A stretch of 64,000 nt of DNA from Petrosia ficiformis (Eukaryota; Porifera; Demospongiae; Haplosclerida; Petrosiidae). The notes beneath the pieces are model-generated. The model had not been told where the DNA came from. It made no database searches and worked only from the letters and a program-made list of their open reading frames with translations. The position numbers were made by a program, and so were the translations under genes. Each line of letters begins with the position of its first letter. Position 1 is the stretch's first letter. This document shows positions 1 to 9,514 of the stretch, piece by piece. The stretch covers positions 8,204,343 to 8,268,342 of the forward strand of contig OX345637.1 of NCBI GenBank assembly GCA_947044365.1. The letters are read 5' to 3'.

Positions 1-32
1 ATTTTATAATGATGGGTCACTACATTGATTAG

Positions 33-1487
33 TTGGTGAGTACACTGCAAAAACAGTTTAGTTATTTCAACCAGTCAGTTGGTTCCCTCAATTGCATTTC
101 AAATATCCCGTTACTGCTCAATTGAGGTGTTGAAGAGTAGGCCAGCTTAACTTATGGTGTTGGAATGTTGTTCACAGTGACATGTAAATTAGTCATGATT
201 CACAGTTTACAGTTCAGTACTTCCCACTATAAGTTTACATAATTACTGACATTGTATCACTATATAATATAGTCACTGTGAACACAACATTTTAATACAA
301 ACTGGCTTACGTTCCAACAGCAGTATGGTGTGAAAAGGTATATTATTAAATTGGCATACAATTGAGGTAACCAACTGATTGGTTGAAATAACCAAACTCT
401 ATTTGCAGTGTATATAATCTACATAGATGAATCATATATACATGTATAAATTATTATTATTATGCTACATGTATTATACTTTATATTATGCAAGTGTCAT
501 GAGGAGTGGTTTTGGAGGCGAAAATCCATATAATTATTTGTATATAATTATTTGTATAATGTAATTATACTTATTTATATTTTGCATTGTGTCCTGAAAA
601 TTTGTTTTGTTATGGATGACATATCTCTACTTTCTCTAGCCGGTGAGTGTGATTTATTGACTATTCATAAACAGTTCTGTTTTATATATTTTCTACACCA
701 TTTCACACATCATTAATTCATTAGAAGGTGAGTGTGATTAATTATTAATTTCATGACATAATAATGTTTTTAACTTCACAATATTTGCTGAAATCTGTTA
801 ACTGTTTTTTTTGCAATGACTCGTCTACATTTATCAGTTGGTGAGTATAATTTGTTAATGTCTTAATAATTATTTTCTTCTTTTACAATGTGCCTTATCC
901 ACGATACTGAATGTTGCATTGCTACATGTTTTAGCCGGTGAGTTAAATTATTGCCTATAATTTTGTTATATTCTTCATAACCTGAAATCTCTGTTTTGAT
1001 TCCCGCCATTAATTATTTTGTGACATCATGACTTTTAGAGAGTGAGTGTTTTCTAATACCTATTAATCTTATGAAATTATTACTATTTTTACCTCACAAT
1101 GCATGCTGAAATCTATTGTACTTTCGTGCCATGTTTACAATAACGTGTCACTACATTTTGTTAGTCTGTGAGTCATTTTATGATATTAAATGATTTTTAT
1201 CATTAAACTCTAATCCATGTACTAACATCTCTTCTGGTCTATTTATAATGATATTTCTCAGAGAGTGAGTGGATGTAATTATTCATTTCATGACATTACT
1301 AATATTTTCATTATTTAATCCTAAATTTGTTCTCCAATCTGATTGAAATCTGTTTTTGCGTACCTCTGTTCCATCACATCATCACTTCAATAGCGAGTGA
1401 GTGTTTATCATTGTTACCAATTTGCATTTTTATACATCATTCTCTTCCTTTTTCTCATATGGCATTGTTATACCATCTTTATAGGAG
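33..1487 (+). other. Tandem array of ten putative 3-nt microexons (YAG-NNN-GTGAGT)
   Basis: Ten sites have the form pyrimidine-rich tract, YAG, exactly three bases, GTGAGT. The three-base pieces are at 33-35 ttg, 640-642 ccg, 725-727 aag, 838-840 ttg, 935-937 ccg, 1039-1041 aga, 1165-1167 tct, 1262-1264 aga, 1394-1396 cga and 1485-1487 gag. Spacing within the main run is 85-132 bp. The units are diverged copies of one roughly 105-bp repeat with shared stretches such as TGAAATCTGTT and TCACTACATT, yet the AG and GTGAGT are kept in all ten. I saw no other GTGAGT in the first 1.8 kb. Read in phase 0 the ten codons are L-P-K-L-P-R-S-R-R-E with no stop, and the next exon candidate (1675) is also open only in phase 0. 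This may be a run of single-codon exons, recursive-splice sites, or decaying repeats. No transcript evidence is available here. Confidence 0.5.
43..410. mobile_element. MITE with TA target duplication inserted at a GTGAGT site
   Basis: A 368-bp element starts CACTGCAAAAACAGTTTAGT and ends with the imperfect reverse complement (ACTCTATTTGCAGTG). It is flanked by TA at 41-42 and 411-412. Removing it restores gtgagTAtaat, which closely resembles another repeat unit (gtgagtataatttg at 841), so it landed in the array after that unit existed. Inner parts of the termini also match: caaccagtcagttggtt on the left, aaccaactgattggttg on the right. The TA duplication points to a Tc1/mariner-like transposase supplied in trans. 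There is no coding capacity. Confidence 0.75.
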
Positions 1488-1674
1488 GTGAGTCCAATAA
1501 CGTTTAACACTCTGACTATCTAAAATGTACTTTGAAAGTTGTACTTGTTCTGTTGCAAATCCTATGTGTTCTACTTTCTTTTTTTTTGGGAGAAATTTTG
1601 CTTTTCTTACTAAATATTATTGTACAACATAATGTCAGTAAGGTACATATATGCATTTAAATTTCTCTCCCCAG

Positions 1675-1731
1675 TATTCACTTGAAGATGAAGATTTAGA
1701 TGAAGCCGAAGATGAAATTGAAAGTAGTTGA
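1675..1731 (+). other. Candidate acidic exon upstream of the Roc-Death gene
   Basis: A strong acceptor (tttctctccccag, ending 1674) precedes a frame reading YSLEDEDLDEAEDEIESS then TGA at 1729-1731. Phases 1 and 2 hit stops almost at once, so only phase 0 is open, the same phase in which the upstream three-base exons are open. It could be a terminal exon of an upstream gene. It could also be an internal exon ending at 1723 with a weak donor (gtagtt); joining there to the acceptor at 1791 is in frame with the Roc exon. The choice is unresolved. Confidence 0.4.
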
Positions 1732-1791
1732 TCATTAATTTTTGTTAAAGTGTCATGTAAATACTTCCCTTTTTAATTTTCTACAATACAG

Positions 1792-4700
1792 CTTATCGAA
1801 GATGTCTTTCTGAAGGACAACTTGATGTCGCATATGCTCGTATCATGTTACTTGGATCTGCAGGTGCAGGGAAGACAAGTCTGAAACGTGGACTTATGAA
1901 CTTACCATTTGATTTCAAAGGCAGTAGCACCATTTTAGCTGAAATCCAGTCAGTGAGACCTGTGGGATACGAATGGGTAAAAGTTGGAGAGGAGCAAAAT
2001 AAGCACTGGAGGGAAGCAAGTGCTGATGATGAACTCAAGGAATTAGCGCAGTTATTTGCCAAAGTTTACGAAAATCCAAATGGACACCACCTTTTAAGTA
2101 GCGTGTCAGCTAAAACTCTGTTTCCAATAACAAGTATGATACCTACTTCAAACATTTCACAGAAAGATGTTGAAGAGATTGAGGTAACATCAGTCAATTT
2201 AATTCTGTCACAAGCAGTAGAACTAGCTAAACGCATACACCCTAGTGAAATTCAACATCTGAAGCCCGAACCTTTCCTTCATATCTGGGACTGTGGAGGT
2301 CAACCAGTGTTTTTGGAAGTACTACCAGCCTTTCTTACCTCTCGTACCATGTTCCTTCTGCTTTACGATGCCTCTAAAAATTTAAGTTCCAAATGGAAAT
2401 CAGTGCAGTATCAACAAGGAAGAGAGATTCCCGGAGAGGAAACCAACCAGACTATGCTCGAGCTAATGGAAGGATGGATGACAAATATCCATGCTCATCT
2501 TGTAAAGAGGGATGCAGAAGGGGTATTGCTGGAATATCCTCGTATCATGACCATTGGTACTCGAGGGGATAAGCTAACACCAGACGAGAAGAAAAATGTC
2601 AAAACAACAATGGAGAAGTGTCTGAGTGGCAAAGTATACTCAGAAGTAATGAAGGAGGTATTCATTGTTGATAATACAACAGCGGGAAGTAAGAAGGAAG
2701 ATGAAACATACACAAAATTGAGAGATGAGATTTATGATTTCTCACACAGAAAGCTTATTGTGAAAACCCCAATCAGTTGGGTTCTTTTTCGAAATGTTTT
2801 ACAAGTGCTAATGAAAAGACAAAAAAATATCATCAGCCTTAGAGAGGCTCACACCATTGGTAAAGCCTGTAAGATCCAACATAATGACGTTCCAAAGGTT
2901 CTCATGTTTTATCACGACCTTGGAGTGATTTTGTTTTACCCTCACATAAAAGGCCTCAAAGATAAGGTCATTCTCAGTCCCAAATGGTTTGTGGAGTGTC
3001 TTGGAAAAGTTCTCACACTTGAAGGAAGAGAAACGTATGGAACAATGCTGATGTGGAACCTTCTTCGTGAGAAAGGTATACTTATACAACCTCTCTATGT
3101 AGCTGTATGGAGAGAATGTAAGGGTATAAAACCTGAAGAGATGATTGAGCTACTCGTTCACTTTCGATTAGTAGCACAAGTTGAAACAAATGAATATTAC
3201 ATTACCAATGTAAAGCAGTTCTTCTTACCTGCAGTTCTATCAAGTTATACAGGTGATCCTACCTTTGCTTCAGCTGGGTATTGCATGAGAGCTACACTCC
3301 TGCACATGATGTTCAGTACTGGTTATGTGACCCCAGGTTTCTTTACGCGTCTAGTCACTATTATGGCTGAATCTCCACTATGTCATCTTCACTTTGCCAA
3401 AGGCATATTCCGAAACCGAGTCACATTTCGTTTTGGCTATCCTCCTATTGATCATGTCACTATCACTGAGATACATAACGCTATCCAAGTAGATGTTATA
3501 CGTTATGCTCCTGATGCTCCAGAACCATTCCAGAAAGTTTGCCAAAATCTTCAACTTACACTAGAGAGCAGCTGTTGGCAAGTTGATCAATGTTTCTCTT
3601 CAACAGAAGCACCAAGTAGAAAAGCACATCACGATTCGTCAACAATACCCAGCATTTTTAAAGCAGTACGAAAAATCAAGTTTGTATGTCAAGGACCAGA
3701 ATGTGTTTCTGGCTCTGACACACATCATCTTATCCACATTCCTGGTCAAACAACTGACCTTCCTCTTTGCTGTGAAAAATCAGATAAATATCGAAGACCT
3801 ACCGAAGAAGAAGCCTATTGGTTTCAAGCTGTTGAACACTCAAAGGTATAACAATATCATATACAACATGTAGAGGAGTCTTTTATGCTCTCTTGCCAAT
3901 ACCATATAGTTTTAAGAACATTTCATAGTAAAAAACAAGGTGTATAGAGAAAAGTACCCCTATATATGATTTTTGGTAATGATCATTACTACTATTTGTG
4001 AAGAAGATTCTTTAAAAACCAACCACATAATCAGGGTATTATGTTTGCTTATTTGTTCATTTTTTATCTTTGAAAGTTCCTTAGCAATAGTTTAATTATA
4101 ACCTTTGACCTTTGTTCAAATACATTTTGAGAGCATTTTCATGTTAGTAATTCTTGTGAAAAATATTTCATTTCCATTCTACAATCACACAGAAAAATAG
4201 AAGACTTTCACAAAATGAGCTCTTTTATGTCTCTCAAAACATTGGTGACAAGCTGACAGGTCTAGCAGCTAGTATTGAAATGACTACACAATTGCAGGCT
4301 TTACAACAACAATATGCAAAATACAACGATGTTTGTTTTCATCTACTGTATGATTGGGAAAGAAGAGGTGGAGAACGAGAGCGATTAGTGGAGATTTTGG
4401 AAACAATTGGATTACAAAAACTAGCCGAGAAGTGAGTCCTGTCATTTTCTTTTTCATTTCCAATTTTATAATGCATACATTTCTTGTGTTGTTTTAGTTA
4501 ACTATAACTAAAATGCGGGTCTGCTGCAATGTCTATAACTAACTTAGGCTGTTTCTAGAACTTATTAAATAAACTTCAACAAACTACTAAGAAATGAGCA
4601 TAGTTAATTACTAACAGTGGTCATTATTGTGATATTAAAACACGTACTATTTTCTACACTTTCAGGGTAGTTCAAGAAGAGTATGCTCCAAAGGATAAGA

Positions 4701-5389
4701 CAGAAAGTGAGATCCAAACAACTCACTCAAATGTAAGAGTCTACAATTAGAAAATTCTTGGTCTTTCATTAATGCACAATTTTGTGTGTGAAATTATGTA
4801 TTTATTTCGTATGCTAACTAATTCATTCACTCTAAATGAAATTTTCATTCTATGTACAGCATCAAATACCATCAGGATTACAGTCAGTTGATCCTCCTCA
4901 AAACCAATACATGTATCAGACAGTACAACAGTATGATGACACTGTACGTTTGAAAACTGAATAGACATGCATGATATTTAGTTAACAACATGCATTATTT
5001 CTCATCATATACAGTGTCAAGCACCGGTGTTACATTCAGATACCTTCCTCAATGATAAACCCTCCTTGTTTCAAAAAGCTGATCCAAAGGCTTCTCCCAC
5101 AGATGCCAATCTCCTCCATTGTAGTCGTCACTTCACTGATGACTTGACAGAATTAGCTGATCTAGCTGACATTTCAGATGATGAATTGGAGGAGATAAAG
5201 AAAAAGTACAAAAAGATCAGTATACAAGCTCTGCAGATCCTGAAAAGATGGAGAATTACAACGAAAGGATCTCGTAAAGACCTTTATGAAATTCTCCTCT
5301 CTCTTGGTTTACCAGAAGCTGCAGAGAAGTATGTTTATCAGTATTTTATGATTTTGAAAGTTTCAAATTTATGGGCATATCCTATGTAG
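1792..5389 (+). CDS. Roc-COR GTPase with two C-terminal Death domains
   Basis: Exons are 1792-3845, 4193-4431, 4666-4732, 4860-4943 and 5015-5328 (or read-through to a stop at 5389); all junction phases agree. The first exon begins in phase 1 (..YRRCLSEGQLDVAYARIM), so upstream exons exist; the first in-frame Met is at 1845. Numbered from that Met: P-loop GSAGAGKTS at 4-12, switch II WDCGGQ at 148-153, a TRGD base-specificity motif near residue 237, then a COR-like region (about 300-480). The second exon (WERRGGERERLVEILETIGL) and the last (ILKRWR.. DLYEILLSLGLPEAAEK) each encode a Death domain, and both end in phase 2 after ..AEK. Family knowledge (DAPK1-like and invertebrate Roc-Death proteins) suggests a GTP-binding scaffold in death or immune signalling. 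The 3' end is uncertain: GTATGT at 5329 could be a donor. Confidence 0.85.
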
Positions 5390-5593
5390 TGTGCTTCCAT
5401 TTCATGTGTCAACTACTGGATGTGTTCAATTTGCGGAAGTATAAATATTCCATTCTATGGTCTCTGTAGTGTGTATTCATTATATAAACAAAATTAACCA
5501 TATTAAATGTTCCTATGTAGTAGTAAGCACACATTGGACTGTACTTTATCCAGTAGTGATTAAGCCAATCAGCATTTTAAAAAAATTATCTTA
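5390..5593. other. Short gap between convergent genes
   Basis: About 200 bp separates the Roc-Death gene from the last F-box exon. Two weak acceptor-like sites (tag at 5387 and 5469) could lead to very short terminal exons of the Roc-Death gene. There is no clear AATAAA signal and nothing else I can support. Confidence 0.3.
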
Positions 5594-8500
5594 TTAGCCA
5601 GTACTGGCCTTTGATTTCTTCTTGAGCCATTGTGTAAATGTCTTATTGTCATCACTTGAAAATATCTTCCATTTTGCAGTCTCATGAACCCAAAATGATA
5701 GTACTGAAACAAAAATATTTGACTTCACAAACCAGTGATAACTTGTTTTACCGTGCACATGTTGTTTTAACATAAAGTACTATTCTTCTCTGATAATTAA
5801 TTAATATTATAACTGCTGTTTACATATGAGATATATGTAATGTGTTTGTTAGCTGCCCACTAATATGCATAATTATTCTTTTTGTAATAGGAACTGTAAT
5901 TAATTTTTTGAAAATTATAATGTGTTAATTTGCTGCCCACTTTAAATTTCACATAATATTATTGATCTATTGAAATTAACATTTTTTGGTAATAGTAACT
6001 ATGAAAAATTATTATAGGATTATTTTTTAAAATTATAATGTACTAAACTGCTCTCCACTTAAATGTACAGAGTCACAATTGAATATTAGATGTAACAAAG
6101 ATGTTCTATAGATTGATGTTTGGTAAAACAAATGTCATGATTCATATAGTTGTAGTGTCACTGATCTGTTTTGAAGTGTTTGTATTACATCTTGAGACAA
6201 CTGCAATAGGAAAATTATAAGAATATACATGTACTATTACATATTGTATTGTATCATATTATGAGCTAACAAATTAAAGCACTTCAAGTATAACCCTATG
6301 TCAAGGCTCTAGAACAACATAAGTTTGAGTTGTTTGCTATAACACATGTATGCATAATATATATAATTATAATTACTAAACGTTTTATAGTATAATTATA
6401 TATATTATATTATATATTATATAGATGTAATAATATGTATTATACTTATTAGGCGATAAATGCAGTTATAACTAATGACTATGTACTATTATTATCAAGT
6501 GCATGCAATTAAGATTACTCTAATAAGTATAGTTAACTCACCTCCATACATTCAATCTCTAATAAGTTTAGTTCTGGAGCTGCTGATAACAAAACTGTCA
6601 TTTCTTCTTGAAGTATCTATACAGTGGAATCACATCGTATATTTTCCATGTGTCTATCATCTTATTTATCAAAACAATTTCACTTAGTTTTGTATGTCTA
6701 ATTATGTATGTATATAGTTGTCATTCTCTTACAGTGCTCATATTTTGTCTAATCATGAGTGATTTAAGAGATGGTATACTTTGCTTGTACTTTCCAGGAA
6801 GAATAGCAGAAAGATGAATCTCTGGTCTTAGTTTCAGTTTTAATATCTGAAGTCTAGATTACAATGAAACACTCATTAAATTCACATCATCAGAAATAGT
6901 CTGTGTGACTCATGTCAAATATAAAGATTCTCACTTGCAGCTTTGTAGTTTTGCAAGTGTTCTTACTATTCTGGTCCATTCTCTGACTAACACTCCAGAC
7001 ACTTCCAGCAGACTAAGTTCTTCAATACTACAAAATTTACCAGTTAGTTAATATTATATGTAATTCAGTTACCCTCGTGTATAATGTAGCTACTGAATAA
7101 TCAGGTTTTATATATATATATTATTTATATGCTTGTACTATCTCACTTTAAACATTTCTTCATAACTTCCATTAAAGAAGAACCACTGATCATTATCCAC
7201 TCCAGTTTTAGTGATGTTAGGTTTGGACAGTTTAAAGATAATGAATGTAGGAGAGCATCACTTCCACTTGTATATGGACCCAAGTTACAAGTATCAACAG
7301 TGAGACACTGAAAATGTAGTAACATTAATACACATAGATCTATAATACTCCATTATACATTACATGACAAAGACCACACTAAAGCAAGCAACTAATACCA
7401 ATAATGTCATAATTAAATTTTGATGAACTTAAAAAGTCCATGCCTTCATTGAGTTATTGTTACATTGGTGCATGTGCAAGGTAATGAATATCATTTACAA
7501 TTATTCTTATAGAGCGTGCATGGACCAAAAACTAATAATTTCATTGGAATGGACTAAAGACAAAATTATCGAGAAAAAGTAATTAATGACCAACTAACTT
7601 TTAAGTAACTTCCTAATAAGAAAATTGAAGACTCTATATCTTTTTGCAAGACGTCAAAATGACATCTTCTCATCACAAGTGTGGATGGATGTGTTGTAGC
7701 TGCCTCTAATAGTTCAGTACCACATATTGTACCTGACAGGATTATCTGATGACCTGACATAGGAATGACAAACATGATATAATAGTGTATTTATAATAGT
7801 ATGTAAACCATGAAACCAAGTATATTAATAAATGAATCTAGTTCATAGGGGAGAGCCTGAGTGAACTCAACCCTAGCCAGGTCTACGAGTGCTCTCAGAT
7901 CTTGCTTACTTGCTTGAATGCCACTTCAGTGGACAGTTACCATGTTCTTGATTGCTCAGGCTCGCCCCTCTGATGATTATCATTTCTCTAGTACCATTAT
8001 ATAATAACTACATGTACACGAAGGCACTTATAGTATGTATGTGGGTATGTAATACTACTATATAACTACATGTACATATAGGCATATCTTATATATGTAG
8101 TGACTATATTATGTATCATAGGCATGTGGGTATGCAATACTACTATATAACTACATGTACATATAGGCATATCTTATGTATGTAGTGACTATACTATGTA
8201 CCATAAGCATGTGATATGTGATACTACTATATAACTACATGTACATATAGGCATATCTTATGTATATAGTGACTATAATACATGTATGTATCATAGGCAT
8301 GTTGGTATGCAATACTCTCCATAATATACTGTACCATCAATATTCAATTCTGTTATATACCTGGAAGAGAAGGATCATAAGACAGACAGTAAAGCCTCCT
8401 GCATACTCTCTTAAATAGGTTTAAATCAGGAGAAGTGAGATAGGACATTATGATAAGCAACATTTCATCAGGTAAGTCAAGAAGAGAAAATGACAATGAA

Positions 8501-9357
8501 AGGTTTTTCAGTGACTTCAATTGTGACTTGTAATTGCTATGTGCATGTACTTCATGTGAAGTTTCACTTGATTCTGATAGAGGGGAGCTATTTTGAAGTG
8601 TGCTTGGTTTCTTCCACATATAAAACCCAGACGATGACCATCTTCTTTTATGTATACATGTACATGTACTAGTGCCATCATTGACACATTTATTTGAACA
8701 CCTACACACAGTTGTACTATTCAGTTCAGAGTATTTAGTACTGACTGAAGCATGATTGCAATTCGTTTTGATCTCTTTAAATTCTTTCGTCAATGGAATT
8801 CTTCTTGTAGTTTTCAATTTCATGCTTCTGTCTTTCAAAGTCTCTTGAGTGACCTGTGAAGTTACACAATCATATTGCGAGACTTTTGAATGTATTTGTT
8901 TCAATCTTTGATTTTCAGGTGGTATCTTGCCAATATCATTCATAGATGAACTGCTTAAATCCAGCAAACATTTTGATTTTATTGGATGATTTTTCTTAAC
9001 TCTAACCTCAGAGCTTGTTTCAAAGTTGACATTCAAACATTTTCCACAACTCTCACACCAGTTATTCACTACAGAGTTCTGCATACCACAATATTGACAA
9101 TAGACCATCTCATTGATAGTAAGGCTGCTAGTAGTATGATGGATGCATGGCTTAAATGTCGATATTTCATCATCTGACTCCGTTTCATCTTTCTGTATGG
9201 GTGGAGCTGCTCTGTGATTTTCATTGCAGCAAACAGGTACGGACTCTCCAAGCCAAACACCAGATGAACAAACTATTTGATGCAGTTTTTCATCGTTTTC
9301 TTGTAGTCCCCAAAGAGACAACAATGAAGTGCCATCAAAAGAAACTTTATCACACAT
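5594..9357 (-). CDS. Zinc-ribbon, F-box and leucine-rich-repeat protein
   Basis: Minus-strand exons in order: 9357-8361, 7753-7599, 7307-7147, 7027-6935, 6826-6733, 6616-6542, and a probable last exon 5680-5594. Phases agree through 6542; the last join is less certain because a second acceptor upstream of 5680 gives other frames. Exon 1 carries a Cys4 zinc-ribbon (YCQYCGMQN..WCESCGKC; Cys 87, 90, 101, 104), a second Cys-rich patch (CRCSNKCVNDGTSTCTC), and an F-box at about 292-332 (LLDLPDEMLLIIMSYLT). The next exons give LRR-like segments (PNLTSLKLEW, PELNLLEIE). F-box proteins recruit substrates to SCF ubiquitin ligases through Skp1; the LRRs would bind substrate. The combination with an N-terminal zinc ribbon is not one I can name. 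The predicted length is about 553 residues. Confidence 0.75.
7838..7976. repeat. Small inverted-repeat element
   Basis: Imperfect termini (aggggagagcctgag on the left, ctcaggctcgcccct on the right) bracket about 140 bp in intron 1 of the F-box gene. It looks like a short MITE. No clear target duplication was seen. Confidence 0.4.
7995..8315. repeat. Tandem repeat, about 90-bp unit
   Basis: Three to four copies of a unit containing actatataactacatgtaca, aggcatatcttat and atgtagtgactata lie in the F-box gene intron 1, close to its donor. Confidence 0.75.
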
Positions 9358-9514
9358 ACTTCAGGTACGTTGGTTGGTACACGCCCATAATAATAAAAAT
9401 AAATTATTAAAAAATCATAAAACACAATTGATAATTGACAATACATGCAATATGTAATAATGCACTATTTTTTATAAATGTTCAATAATGTATATTATAA
9501 TACATATACTATAA

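Noticed and set aside
640..1500. Alternative first exons (for example ATG GAT GAC ending in phase 1 at 642)
   Set aside because: Only some units have an upstream in-frame ATG (units at 640, 838, 1165); others have stops or none, so this does not explain all ten sites. Kept as a lesser alternative.
6799..6832. A far-downstream terminal exon for the Roc-Death gene (..KKNSRKMNLWS)
   Set aside because: It would need a 1.5-kb intron and lie antisense to a well-supported F-box/LRR exon (6826-6733).
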